Assembly: GCA_963675435.1 (NCBI GenBank)
Contig: OY776216.1
Coordinates: forward strand, 5,456,001 to 5,520,000
Direction: 5' to 3'
Length of the DNA stretch: 64,000 bases
Source of the DNA: Saccharicrinis sp963675435
Lineage (GTDB): Bacteria > Bacteroidota > Bacteroidia > Bacteroidales > Marinilabiliaceae
Each line of letters opens with the position of its first letter. Position 1 is the first letter of the stretch. Below are positions 27,342 through 37,161 of this stretch, piece after piece. The notes beneath the pieces were generated by a model that was not told where the DNA came from, did no database searches, and saw nothing but the letters and a program-made list of their open reading frames with translations. The position numbers were made by a program, and so were the translations under genes.

Positions 27342-28123
27342 TTGATGATAAAATATCTACAGCTATATCTATGATTAAAAGAGCTGTCAAACAAAAGTTT
27401 GAAGTACACTATGTACTTATGGATAGTTGGTTTTTCTGTGAATCCATATTGAAAGCCGTTTTGTCATTAAATAAAGGAATACATATAGTTGGTATGGTAA
27501 AAATGGCAAAAGCAAAATATAGCTTCAATAGGGAATTATATACAGCTAAAGAGCTTACCCAATTAGTAAAGCGCAGAAAAAAGGTAAAGAAAGAAAAAGC
27601 ATTAAACCTATTTTGTGCCGAGGTTATTGTTGAGTACAAATCAATACCACTAAAGCTATTTTTCTGCAAAACAAGTAAGCATGGCAAGTGGCACCTGTTG
27701 GCGACTACCAATACTAAGTTGGGCATACTGAGTGCTTATGAAATATATAGTATCAGGTGGAGCATAGAAGTTTTCTTTAAAGAATCAAAACAATACTTTT
27801 CCTTGGGCAAATCACAATCCCAAGACTTTGATGCGCAAATAGCTGATGTATCACTAGCTATGATTGAATACAATGTATTTAGTTTGGCAAAGAGGTTCGA
27901 TGCATATGAAACAATGGGTGGTTTATTTGAAAAGGTATGCGATAATACTACAGAACTTACTATATCCATGAGAATATGGGGATTTATTCTGGAACTATTA
28001 CATATGATTGCTGAGATTATTGATAGTGATTTTAATGAACTAATTACCAATCTGATAAAAAATAAGCCTGAGGACAATAAAATCTTCAGGCTAATAGAAA
28101 TGCAGCTTTCAAATGCAGCTTAA
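27323..28123 (+). CDS. IS4-family transposase, C-terminal part
   Basis: MDSWFF carries the second catalytic Asp. YSIRWSIEVFFKESK fits the IS4 signature Y-(2)-R-(3)-E-(6)-K exactly. The frame opens only at a TTG, and sequence upstream of it (REKDSCGYLREQEL) is still transposase-like, so it is a continuation of the previous gene in the -1 frame rather than an independent protein. Confidence 0.88.
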   Translation: MREQELIDDKISTAISMIKRAVKQKFEVHYVLMDSWFFCESILKAVLSLNKGIHIVGMVKMAKAKYSFNRELYTAKELTQLVKRRKKVKKEKALNLFCAEVIVEYKSIPLKLFFCKTSKHGKWHLLATTNTKLGILSAYEIYSIRWSIEVFFKESKQYFSLGKSQSQDFDAQIADVSLAMIEYNVFSLAKRFDAYETMGGLFEKVCDNTTELTISMRIWGFILELLHMIAEIIDSDFNELITNLIKNKPEDNKIFRLIEMQLSNAA

Positions 28124-28160
28124 ATAACATGGGAAACATCAGTTCTCTTAATAAAAAAAG

Positions 28161-28240
28161 AAAGGGCAGACCCCAACGGATCTGCCCCTACTCACACAAC
28201 TAAACCTTTAATCTATGTGTCCCACCACGGAGTAGTTGTT
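28161..28240 (-). ncRNA. 3'-UTR element copy 1: seed-loop hairpin plus intrinsic terminator
   Basis: This 80-bp element lies 17 bp after the last gene of the operon. Read on the minus strand, ACAACTA and TAGTTGT form a stem whose loop contains AUAGAUUAAAGGUU. A second hairpin, GGGCAGA with TCTGCCC, follows and runs into a T-rich tract. The copies at 35612 and 40975 are nearly identical. Copy 1 differs at a few bases in and beside the terminator. Its function beyond termination is inference. Confidence 0.75.
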
Positions 28241-28256
28241 TATTTGGGATAACAAC

Positions 28257-29609
28257 TTATCTTATTAGCTTTACAAAATTTAACTTCTTAAAACTTACTA
28301 GTTCTTTTGCTTTTCCAACAACAGGTAATCCATTCGGATCAAGAGTTAAAACCGCAGTAAAGTCTGGATTATCCATATATCCATTATCATAACACCATCC
28401 TGAAGGATCAAAACCTTCCTGATCTAATACATAAGTAATGGTCATCATTGGATATTCTCCACTATCATCATAGGTACCAGTACCACTAATTTCATAAGGA
28501 TATTCTGCGCCGTCATATAAAGTTGTAAAACAGTATTGTTTCGGAATTGTGATGCCCCCCTCACTATCTATAGTAAACGCAACATCGCCTTCTACAATAA
28601 CCTCTTCGCCCCAAAAGTCCCACATCCAACCATGATTCAATCCATATATCAAACCTTTATTACATGCAATCAGGGCTGTAACCTGACTTTCATACTCAAA
28701 TTCTGTATCAATTCCATACCATGGTACAGGAGAAGGAAGTTCATATTCCTCTTCAATAGTATAAGTAGTACCTTCTTTAATAACCTTGGCCATATAGACT
28801 CTATAATCTGAACAGTCATATAAATTATTCATAGCTGATGCTAATTCAACCGATGTACTAATTAGGCCAGTCTGAAAAAACTGTAGATTTAAATCAATAT
28901 CTACTATAGCATTAAAATCACCTGCATCAATTGTTGAATAAATATCTGTTGCCAAACGATAGGTTCCATCTGGCAAATCAGCCCCTGATAAGGTAAGACT
29001 CTCAAACGAAGCTCCATCTGCTCCATCAACAATAGTCCCACTTTCATCAACTAATAATAATCTCAAATCTACAACATCAGTAGGATCCTCATCTAAACCT
29101 ATAGCAGTTGCAATATTTGTATCCCAAGAAAAATCAACATCCAAATCCGGTTCTGTGTAATTTTCGATATTAATATTAACTGTAAGCGGAGATACAGAGG
29201 CATTAGATGTCGTTACGTCTCCAATTTGCAATTTTAATGTTTCTGTAGGTTCAAAAATATCATCCTGAACAACTGTTATTGTAAAGGTTGCGGATTGAGA
29301 ACCTGCTGCAACTACAATCTCAGAAGGTACTGCATAATCATCTATTGCTGTAGCGGTACCATCAACTTTCGTTATATTTAATTTAACATCTACTACCTGA
29401 ACAGTACTTAAAGAAATAGTAACCTCGTGCTTTGAACCATCTTCCACGAGCGTTAATGCATTTCCAAATTCTGGTGATATCGTAACTGTTGTTGATGACG
29501 GAGTAATAGTACTATACCCAGTATAATCCTCATCATCACAACCAAGCACTCCCATTAAACCTACAATCAGCAGGAGTCCTAATATTTTATTTAAAATATA
29601 TTTTTCCAT
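28257..29609 (-). CDS. Surface lipoprotein with Calx-beta-like domain
   Basis: 450 aa. The signal peptide ends in LMGVLGC. Residues about 40-150 look like a Calx-beta domain (ATAIDDYAVPSEIVVAAGSQ, then VVQDDIFEPTETL). The C-terminal part repeats aromatic beta strands (PYEISGTGTYDDSGEYPMM). It is the last gene of the susC-susD-lipoprotein-lipoprotein operon and probably binds the same ligand at the cell surface. No catalytic domain is seen. Confidence 0.8.
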   Translation of the reverse strand: MEKYILNKILGLLLIVGLMGVLGCDDEDYTGYSTITPSSTTVTISPEFGNALTLVEDGSKHEVTISLSTVQVVDVKLNITKVDGTATAIDDYAVPSEIVVAAGSQSATFTITVVQDDIFEPTETLKLQIGDVTTSNASVSPLTVNINIENYTEPDLDVDFSWDTNIATAIGLDEDPTDVVDLRLLLVDESGTIVDGADGASFESLTLSGADLPDGTYRLATDIYSTIDAGDFNAIVDIDLNLQFFQTGLISTSVELASAMNNLYDCSDYRVYMAKVIKEGTTYTIEEEYELPSPVPWYGIDTEFEYESQVTALIACNKGLIYGLNHGWMWDFWGEEVIVEGDVAFTIDSEGGITIPKQYCFTTLYDGAEYPYEISGTGTYDDSGEYPMMTITYVLDQEGFDPSGWCYDNGYMDNPDFTAVLTLDPNGLPVVGKAKELVSFKKLNFVKLIR

Positions 29610-29626
29610 AAAAATGTAATTAATCG

Positions 29627-30556
29627 TTATTCAACAATTTTTTCTAATACATGATAAAAAGTTCGTGGTCCAGAACCTGCAGTATTATAACCATAAGTCA
29701 TATACAACTTATCTTTACCTTCAACATCGTCTAATTCAACTTTATTAGAAGTTGCACAATCCAATCCCATATCAGCAAAATCTCCTGGATTAGTAGTACA
29801 AGAAATAAAAGGTTGATCATTACCTGTCTGTGCATCTTCAGTTCCTGGAATAAACTCAGGATATGAAATCTCCAATGTTACAGGATCTACCTGAAAATAC
29901 CACTCATTTCCATCAAATGGCCCCATATATTCTAAAACTCTATAAGTTATTGCATCCACGGATTCAATTACAGTCTCCTCAGGCCAATCATCTTCAGTAT
30001 AAAACCACTCAATACCACCACCACTACTAGTTGTATTTCTACCATATACCGCATCAATACATCTATATTTACCTGCAAATCGAGTTGCAACGGTTACCTT
30101 AATATTTTTATTTTGCTGAACCTGCCTGCCATCATCTACTGTGGCTACAATTCGAAATGACCAATTATCACCTATTGTATATTCTCCATCTGTTGCAGGA
30201 AGAGCCCCTCCATTTATCTGCAACCCATCTCTTAAATCATCAAATGAAAAATCAAAACTAGAAACCTCAGATTTATCTGTAGATCCAGGAGTTATTGTAG
30301 TAAACATAATTTCATCGGAAGAATCATCGCCACTATTAAACGCTTTATATATTTCAACTTTCGTAGTTTTCACATCTCCTTGCATAATTTTTACAGAAGC
30401 AGTATAAGGTCCGGTATTACCAACTACATAGTTAATCGAGGGAGTCTGAACCTCAACCAAACCACCTTCTGTTGTGGTAACAACATCCTCACTGTCATCA
30501 CAACCCCAGATAAGAAATGCAAGTATTAATAAGGAAAATATCTTTGTTATCTTCAT
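29627..30556 (-). CDS. SusE-position surface lipoprotein
   Basis: 309 aa with signal and lipobox LIWGC. An early beta-rich domain (SINYVVGNTGPYTASVKIMQ) precedes a C-terminal domain that ends YGYNTAGSGPRTFYHVLEKI. This closing pattern also occurs in the lipoprotein at 41925 (YYHYSGSGGNRIFWEVFTP), suggesting related domains. Its position directly after susD suggests a ligand-binding accessory of the transporter. No catalytic motif is visible. Confidence 0.78.
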   Translation of the reverse strand: MKITKIFSLLILAFLIWGCDDSEDVVTTTEGGLVEVQTPSINYVVGNTGPYTASVKIMQGDVKTTKVEIYKAFNSGDDSSDEIMFTTITPGSTDKSEVSSFDFSFDDLRDGLQINGGALPATDGEYTIGDNWSFRIVATVDDGRQVQQNKNIKVTVATRFAGKYRCIDAVYGRNTTSSGGGIEWFYTEDDWPEETVIESVDAITYRVLEYMGPFDGNEWYFQVDPVTLEISYPEFIPGTEDAQTGNDQPFISCTTNPGDFADMGLDCATSNKVELDDVEGKDKLYMTYGYNTAGSGPRTFYHVLEKIVE

Positions 30557-30572
30557 AATTGTAAATTTTAAA

Positions 30573-32027
30573 TTAGTTCATCCACCAAACAGGTGTTGTC
30601 AACTCATCACCATCACCTCCTAATGCTGTAACTGCAGCCTGGTAATTCGGACCATTTATTGACACTTCATTAGATTCATACTCAAGTCGGCTTGGAATCT
30701 CATTAATATAACCATCTGCAGCCGGAGTTAATACAGGATAACCTACTCTGCGCCATTCTGTCCAGGCTTCCCATCCCTGACAGAACAAGGCTGCCCATTT
30801 CTGTGTTCCTATTTGTTTTAATGCATCTCCTGAATTATATGCGATACCACCTAATGCTATAAATGAAGCATACGAATCTCCTACTCCATTTTCAGTTAAC
30901 GAATTTAAAATAGCAGCCTCATAATATTCCTGTGCAGCAGTCTCTCCACCTGAGATCCAACCTTGTTTTGCCGCTTCTGCCATTAAAAACAACAATTCAG
31001 TATATGAAAGAAAATACCCGGGAGATGTCGCTTCTAAATAAAATGTTCCAATAGCAGATACATCATCATAACCATAACCAGGCAAAGGAGACTCTTCAAA
31101 ACCTGAAGGCTTACCAACATACTCTCCTGTTGCAACTGCCGGTTGAGCATATACTGCTAAGCGAGGGTCTGAAGTTGCCTTTAAATGATCAACAAACGTC
31201 TGTGCTAACTTAAATTCAGCACGTCCACCAGCTACAATAGTTTCATAAATAGGGTTGGCCTCTGGCGATTCTGATAGATAAACCACTTTAGCTTCATCGT
31301 CATTTGATTCAAATAGATTACCACTATTCACTAATGGCTGGAGCAGTCCAGTTACTTCCGAATCAGACATTTTACCAGACATCCTCATTACTGCTCTAAA
31401 CTTTAATGACGTGGCAAACTTTAGCCACTTTGAAGCATCTCCCGCATACATAATATCCATATTAGGATCCGTTGCACCTTCTCCTGTGTTCAAAAATGTC
31501 ATTGCTTCATCTAACATTGTAAGAACACCTGCATAAACATCTGCCTGACTATCATAAGCAGGAGTAAACTCTCCTTCGGAAGGTCCTTTTAATGCTTCCG
31601 AGAAAGGAATATCTCCATAAAAATCTGTTAAATACAAAAAGCACATAGCTTTTATTGTTAATGCTATTCCTTGATTTACAGAATTCCCCTCTTCAAGAGC
31701 TAAAAGTTGCATTTGGTTTGCTTGTGATGCCGACGTATAAATTCGCGCCCAAAGATTATCCATTGTATTTGTTCTGGGCTTATATCTTTCAGGATCATTA
31801 TATTGAACCATAGATATATGCTGAATCCAGGTTTCACCATGCTCTAATCCATTAAAAGTAGAATACAACTCATTTACTACATCACGCAGGGCTGTACCAA
31901 TAAGCATACTTGAAGGTACAGTGGCAGGATCATCAACATTAGCATTGATGTCCTCAAAGTTCTTTTCGCAGCTTGTAAACACCGCAAAAACAACTAATAC
32001 GATTGAAATATATTTTAATAATTTCAT
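30573..32027 (-). CDS. SusD/RagB-family nutrient-binding lipoprotein
   Basis: 484 aa with lipobox VFTSC and the SusD-like_2 opening NFEDINANVDDPATVPSSML. TPR-type helices include IALTIKAMCFLYLTDFYGDI and PFSEAL, and the tail carries CQGWEAWTEWRRVGYP. It starts 12 bp after susC and caps that transporter as the lid that captures ligand. The sub-family differs from classical starch SusD and is common in peptide or unknown-substrate systems. Confidence 0.93.
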   Translation of the reverse strand: MKLLKYISIVLVVFAVFTSCEKNFEDINANVDDPATVPSSMLIGTALRDVVNELYSTFNGLEHGETWIQHISMVQYNDPERYKPRTNTMDNLWARIYTSASQANQMQLLALEEGNSVNQGIALTIKAMCFLYLTDFYGDIPFSEALKGPSEGEFTPAYDSQADVYAGVLTMLDEAMTFLNTGEGATDPNMDIMYAGDASKWLKFATSLKFRAVMRMSGKMSDSEVTGLLQPLVNSGNLFESNDDEAKVVYLSESPEANPIYETIVAGGRAEFKLAQTFVDHLKATSDPRLAVYAQPAVATGEYVGKPSGFEESPLPGYGYDDVSAIGTFYLEATSPGYFLSYTELLFLMAEAAKQGWISGGETAAQEYYEAAILNSLTENGVGDSYASFIALGGIAYNSGDALKQIGTQKWAALFCQGWEAWTEWRRVGYPVLTPAADGYINEIPSRLEYESNEVSINGPNYQAAVTALGGDGDELTTPVWWMN

Positions 32028-32039
32028 ACTTTACAAACT

Positions 32040-35000
32040 TTAAAATTTCAGATTTATACTAAAACCAATACTTCTTGCTGAAGGCAACTGACCAAACTCC
32101 ATTCCTTGCTGACCGTTAGAGTTATCAAATCCGGTTTCCGGATCAATATGAGGAGCCTTCTTGTACAATATGGCTAAATTTCTTGCTATTGCCGACACAC
32201 TTGCACCAGATAGTCCTATTGGTGTAACCAACTTTTTAGGAATTGTATATGATAATGCAATTTGTCGCAACTTAACATATGAAGCATCAAAAACAGAAGT
32301 TTCTACAATATCGTTTCCGTAAGCGTTCCTATTGAAAGTTTCACCACTTACAACCACATTATTTTTTACATATACTCCATCGGAAACCTCCATTACTCCA
32401 TCTGCAACAACACCTGTTTCACGACCTTCTAGTGTTTCTTCCAAAATTCCAGAATAGCGTCCCCATGCAGTTGTCATTGAATAAACATCTCCACCCATCT
32501 TTGCATCAACTAAAGCATTTAATTTAAGACCTTTATAAGTCACTCCTAAATTTACACCTCCAGTCCAATCTGCCTGAACCGTTCCCAAAACTTTAGTATC
32601 TCCAACAACCGGTAAACCATTGTTATAAATTACCTCACCATCTTCAGTTCTGGCTAACGATGGCCCTACAATAGCACCGTAAGCATAACCTTCTCTGGCC
32701 TCAAGATTCATATCCCATAGATTACCCAGGATTAGAGTCTCTTCATCGTTCGTTTCATCATTACCTGCTTTTATAACCTGGTTATCATTTTTAGCAAAAT
32801 TAAAGTCAAGATCAACAGCAAATGCCCTATCTGCACTTTCAAACACTGTAGTTCCTAACTGAACTTCAATACCTTTGTTCTCTATCTCTCCAATGTTATC
32901 CCAAACGCGAGCAACACCAGACGCCCTTGTTACTTGCACTGGCATAATTAAATCAGAACTGGTTTGTTCATAATAAGTAACATCCAAACGAATTTTACTT
33001 CTGAACATCCTTAACTGCAAACCAGCTTCTATTCCTTCTGTTGTTTGTGTTTTTAATTTGGAATTATTTAATGTAGTAGGATATTCTCCAAAAGTATTTC
33101 CATTCCATGGTAAATCAGATAATTGATATGATGGATTAATGGATGCATGTTCAAGAGGACCAAAACCTCCAACCTCAGCCCATCCAACTCTTAGTTTTAA
33201 AAAGTCTATTTTAGCACTACTTAAATCAACTATATCTGATATTAAACCACTCAAAGTAAAGGATGGATAAAAGAAAGAGTTATTATCTAACGGCAATACA
33301 CTTGCCCAGTCATTTCTTCCTGTAACATTTAAAAATAAATATTCCCTAAAAGCTAACTCAGCAGTCCCAAATAAACTATTAATTGCATATTGTTCATGTT
33401 CGTTTTTATTGAACATACTGGTTCCTGCTTTAATATTACTTAGATTATACAAATCAGGAAGTTCTAATTGAACTGCTCTATAATCAAATGTAGTTTCTTT
33501 ATGAATCCTACTTCCTCCAAATGAAACGTTTACTTTAAATGACTCTCCAATAGATTTGTTAAGATTCATCATTATATTCATATTCGACTGTAAATATGTA
33601 TTTTGGTCTTCATCATAAAACCCTTCAGAACCATCTCTATTTCCTGAGTATCTCCAATAAGTAGGAGCATCTCCAGCACTACCTTTAGCCCAGCGAACAC
33701 TGGTTTTTGTAGTATAATAATCAATCCCTACATTACCTGTTACATTTAAGTAATCAGTTATATCAGCTTCAATTCCAAAATTTCCAATTGTACGTCTGCG
33801 TACAAAAGTATTTTTATTTACCTCTAACTGCCAATATGGATTATTTTGAAACTGCGTATTCCAGTTAATTGGTAATTCTCCAGCTCCATAAGTTGAACCA
33901 GGAAGTGCTTTAGGTAGACTTTTCCAATTCTTTAATGCCTGAAAATCAACCTGACGACCGGCCCATATTGTTTGTTGTACAACATTTGATCCATCATAAC
34001 CAGAACTTGGTAAGTTACCACTGTCTGATTTAATGAATTTAATACCAAAATTTGTCTTAATTTTTTCTGTTATATTATAACTTGCTGAACCATCCACATT
34101 AAATTTCTCAAAATCAGTAAATGGAATCATTCCATCTTGCTTTGAATATCCCATTGACAAACGGAATGTACTTGCATCAGTCCCTCCTGATATAGAAACA
34201 TTGGTTTTGGAAGTCACACCGGTTTCATAGAAATCTTTAACATTATCCGGATGAGAAATCCAAGGTTCTGGTTGTGGATTATCAGGATTATTAATAAACG
34301 ATGTAAATTGCATAAATTCTAAGCCTCTATCTAATGGAGGCCCCCAGCTTTCATCTACACCTCCATCTCCGGAAGTACCATTTATATATTCAAAATAAGT
34401 AGCACTAGATCCTTGTCCATAAGAGTTTTGAAAATTTGGCAGCATTAATGGAGATTCAAATGTGACGGTTTGGTTTACATCAACGCCTATAGCTTTACTT
34501 TTTGTACCTTTTTTAGTTGTAATAACAATAACACCATTCGAAGCACGAACCCCATAAAGAGCAGCTGCATTTGGTCCTTTCAAAATATTCATTGATTCAA
34601 TATTATTTGGATCAATATCCGCAACTCCGTTAGGAACATCAAAACCACCATATCCAGTAGTAGCACCTAAATTGTCGTTTGAAATAGCAACCCCATCAAC
34701 TATAAATAAAGGTTGATTATCACCAAATAAAGAACTTGCTCCACGAAGTACAATACGAGATGAAGATCCAACTGCACCAGAACTATTGGTTACCTGAACT
34801 CCTGACACACGACCACTTAAAGTATTTACAAGGTTAGCTTCTGGAGCTTCATTTAACTCATCACCAGCTACTTTTTGTGTTGCATAACCTAAGGCTTTTT
34901 CACTTCGTTTTATTCCAAGTGCTGTTACAACAACTTCATCCAGCGCCTCTGTATCTGACTCCAGTGTAACATTAATTACTGATTTACCTTCGATTAGAAT

Positions 35001-35246
35001 CTCCTGCATTTTCATTCCTACAAATGAAAATACCAAAGTAGTTGCATCTTGAGGTACACTAAGATTATATGTACCATCCGGACGGGATACTGTCCCAATT
35101 GTAGTACCCTTCGCAACAATAGATACTCCAGGAACAATATCGCCTTGATTATCGATAACTTTACCTGAAATAGCTTTTGTTTGGGCTGTAATTGCCTGCA
35201 ATCCTACAAATAGAATCATAGACAGAAATAATGCTAATTTCCGCAT
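32040..35246 (-). CDS. SusC/RagA-type TonB-dependent transporter (operon A)
   Basis: 1068 aa. The signal peptide MRKLALFLSMILFVGLQ is shared with the two other SusC proteins to the right. A carboxypeptidase-regulatory-like domain (ISGKVIDNQGDIVPGVSI) leads to the plug (LDEVVVTALGIKRSEKALGY) and a 22-strand barrel that ends in IGFSINLKF. No N-terminal STN domain is present, so direct anti-sigma signalling is unlikely. The 300-nt leader carries two AAACCUUU-type boxes complementary to the operon's 3' element. Confidence 0.95.
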   Translation of the reverse strand: MRKLALFLSMILFVGLQAITAQTKAISGKVIDNQGDIVPGVSIVAKGTTIGTVSRPDGTYNLSVPQDATTLVFSFVGMKMQEILIEGKSVINVTLESDTEALDEVVVTALGIKRSEKALGYATQKVAGDELNEAPEANLVNTLSGRVSGVQVTNSSGAVGSSSRIVLRGASSLFGDNQPLFIVDGVAISNDNLGATTGYGGFDVPNGVADIDPNNIESMNILKGPNAAALYGVRASNGVIVITTKKGTKSKAIGVDVNQTVTFESPLMLPNFQNSYGQGSSATYFEYINGTSGDGGVDESWGPPLDRGLEFMQFTSFINNPDNPQPEPWISHPDNVKDFYETGVTSKTNVSISGGTDASTFRLSMGYSKQDGMIPFTDFEKFNVDGSASYNITEKIKTNFGIKFIKSDSGNLPSSGYDGSNVVQQTIWAGRQVDFQALKNWKSLPKALPGSTYGAGELPINWNTQFQNNPYWQLEVNKNTFVRRRTIGNFGIEADITDYLNVTGNVGIDYYTTKTSVRWAKGSAGDAPTYWRYSGNRDGSEGFYDEDQNTYLQSNMNIMMNLNKSIGESFKVNVSFGGSRIHKETTFDYRAVQLELPDLYNLSNIKAGTSMFNKNEHEQYAINSLFGTAELAFREYLFLNVTGRNDWASVLPLDNNSFFYPSFTLSGLISDIVDLSSAKIDFLKLRVGWAEVGGFGPLEHASINPSYQLSDLPWNGNTFGEYPTTLNNSKLKTQTTEGIEAGLQLRMFRSKIRLDVTYYEQTSSDLIMPVQVTRASGVARVWDNIGEIENKGIEVQLGTTVFESADRAFAVDLDFNFAKNDNQVIKAGNDETNDEETLILGNLWDMNLEAREGYAYGAIVGPSLARTEDGEVIYNNGLPVVGDTKVLGTVQADWTGGVNLGVTYKGLKLNALVDAKMGGDVYSMTTAWGRYSGILEETLEGRETGVVADGVMEVSDGVYVKNNVVVSGETFNRNAYGNDIVETSVFDASYVKLRQIALSYTIPKKLVTPIGLSGASVSAIARNLAILYKKAPHIDPETGFDNSNGQQGMEFGQLPSARSIGFSINLKF

Positions 35247-35611
35247 AAAACAAAAGGTTTAAATTAATAATATGTATTTTGCTAATAGTTATTCTAAGAA
35301 GAGAGAAACAAGAAACCAGATTTAGTCTTGTAAAGAAGAAATTCACAGTGCCAAAATAGCACCATACAACTCTGCAAAGGGTCTGAGAAACCTAGAGTTT
35401 TAACGATTAATACAAAAGCACAAACAATCGGTGAGCAGTTTTCATAAAGACTTAAGATTTAAAGGTTTTTATTAATTAAAATTAGACTGTAAACAAAGTG
35501 GGGACACTTTCTTTTGAAAATTGCATAACTAATTTACTAATTAATTCGATTGGTGCAAAATATATTTTAATATTTTTTAACTTTTATATACATTATAGGT
35601 TGAATATGAAA
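35247..35611 (-). promoter_or_regulatory. Leader region of SusCD operon A
   Basis: Directly before susC the 22-nt AAACAAAAGGTTTAAATTAATA block (plus-strand spelling) is shared with the other two operons, with AAAGGTTT at 35253-35260. A second box, AGATTTAAAGGTTT, lies at 35455-35468. A TATATTTTG-like -7 sequence near 35555-35565 (minus strand) would give a leader of roughly 300 nt. No gene is seen. Confidence 0.45.
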
Positions 35612-35691
35612 AAAGGGCAGACCCAAACGGATCTGCCCTCACTCACACAACTAAACCTTTAATCTATGTGTCCCACCACGGAGTAGTTGTT
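35612..35691 (-). ncRNA. 3'-UTR element copy 2: seed-loop hairpin plus intrinsic terminator
   Basis: 80 bp, identical in structure to the copies at 28161 and 40975 and starting 11 bp after the susD stop. The AAACCTTTAATCTA stretch (plus-strand spelling, 35653-35666) is the reverse complement of the leader box of operon B at 40467-40480. Confidence 0.78.
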
Positions 35692-35701
35692 TTGGTATTT
35701 A

Positions 35702-37150
35702 TTATTTATCAAACCACATTGCATCCCACAACTTAGGAAGTTCTTTAGGTCCATTTTTATTCCCACTCAACTCATTATTAGGATAATCCCAACGTCTAGC
35801 AATTTCACCACTAGGTACAGGTGCTCCCTTAGGAGTACTCAAATTTGGAATTTCACTTCCTTTTACACCGCTCCTTCTTGCTTGTACCCATGCTTCTAAT
35901 GATCTATCCTGCAAATCTACATACTGTTGTATTCTCAAAACAACTAACGGATCAGTAACAGTAGTCAAATCAAACTCATCTTTTGAAATAAAATCATCAA
36001 TATCTGTTTGTTCAACACCATAATAAGTTAAAGCATCATTCAGTCCTTGCTTAAAATACATATCGGCAGTAGTCTTATCCTGAGTCACTCCAAGACCACG
36101 TAAATAAGCTTCAGCAACTAAAAACTTAATTTCTTGACTACTAAGTATTAAATCTGAAGCATCTGCTTTAATCAAACTTGTCTCGTTAATTAATGAGTAT
36201 GAATAATCAGCTTCAGTGGCAGTCGCAACCCCTTTGTAATAATCATCTCCTTCAACAGCTTCTTTGCCAGGTTTATAAAAAATAGAAATTCGAGGATCAT
36301 CCAATGGTTTCATCATTCCATCAAGTATAATGCTATTTGCAAAAAACCAATCATTCACACCTCCATTATATTTTTCTAACAGTCTAAATTTCGGATTTTT
36401 ATGATCTGCCTCATTATAATATGGGAATTCCACATTATCATTTTCATCTATTAGTTCACTAGAAACTAAATTACCGATTAATGATTCTTTTGTTGGATCT
36501 GCATCAACCATTACCATTGCAATCTTAAGCTTCATTGAATTTGCAAACTTAACCCACTTGTCAAGATTTCCACCAAAGAAAACATCCTCGGTTATAATTT
36601 TAACCGGATCAGAATTATCAATCTCCAATATGGCTTCATCTAACAATGATATTAGATCATCAAGAATATCTTTTTGAGCATCAAAATGAGGATAACTCTC
36701 ACTTGTCCAAGCCTCTGAATAAGGAACATCTCCCCAGATCATCGTACACTCATAAAACATTGATGCAAAAGCAATCTTACACTGAGCTGCAACATTACCA
36801 TTCCCTTCACTCTCTGCGATTTCAATAGCTTTTTTTAAATTTGAACCGCTAGTAGCATAATACATCTTCCATGTATTTCCTTTTGAATAGGGAGAAATGT
36901 CGTACCTATCCTCAGCGTATCCCCAACCAAAATCACCACCAGTGGCATATGTTTGATTCATAAAAGCTATTGGAAGATGACTATCTCCACCTGTTCTATT
37001 ACCACTCCAAGATGTTATAGCATATCCAAATAAGTATTCAGGACTTATCTCACTAACAGCATTGGGATTTTCATTAATATCAAGCCAACCTTCACAACTT
37101 TGTATAAGCAGGCTTATAACTAATATTCCAATATATTTCGTAATCTTCAT
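35702..37150 (-). CDS. SusD/RagB-family nutrient-binding lipoprotein
   Basis: 482 aa with lipobox LIQSC, then EGWLDINENPNAVSEISPEY as in the SusD-like_2 group. Conserved helices include IAFASMFYECTMIWGDVPYS and, near the end, YVDLQDRSLEAWVQARRSGV. It starts 11 bp after susC of operon B and is the only other gene in that operon, followed directly by the 3' element. Confidence 0.93.
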   Translation of the reverse strand: MKITKYIGILVISLLIQSCEGWLDINENPNAVSEISPEYLFGYAITSWSGNRTGGDSHLPIAFMNQTYATGGDFGWGYAEDRYDISPYSKGNTWKMYYATSGSNLKKAIEIAESEGNGNVAAQCKIAFASMFYECTMIWGDVPYSEAWTSESYPHFDAQKDILDDLISLLDEAILEIDNSDPVKIITEDVFFGGNLDKWVKFANSMKLKIAMVMVDADPTKESLIGNLVSSELIDENDNVEFPYYNEADHKNPKFRLLEKYNGGVNDWFFANSIILDGMMKPLDDPRISIFYKPGKEAVEGDDYYKGVATATEADYSYSLINETSLIKADASDLILSSQEIKFLVAEAYLRGLGVTQDKTTADMYFKQGLNDALTYYGVEQTDIDDFISKDEFDLTTVTDPLVVLRIQQYVDLQDRSLEAWVQARRSGVKGSEIPNLSTPKGAPVPSGEIARRWDYPNNELSGNKNGPKELPKLWDAMWFDK

Positions 37151-37161
37151 ATTATTTTTCT

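Larger units (their letters stand above)
26562..28142 (+). mobile_element. Complete IS4-family insertion sequence (IS10/IS50-like ends)
   Basis: 1581 bp. It begins CTGATGTTTCACAAGT and ends with the inverse of CTGATGTTTCCCATGT (14 of 16 match). It is flanked by a perfect 9-bp direct repeat TTCTCTTAA at 26553-26561 and 28143-28151. CTGA ends and a 9-bp duplication are features of IS10 and IS50. The intact target duplication points to a recent insertion, immediately downstream of a SusCD operon terminator. Confidence 0.92.

Noticed and set aside
27323..28123. The transposase C-terminal frame as an independent gene starting at TTG
   Set aside because: Transposase-like sequence continues upstream of the TTG in the same frame, so it is the second half of one interrupted gene.
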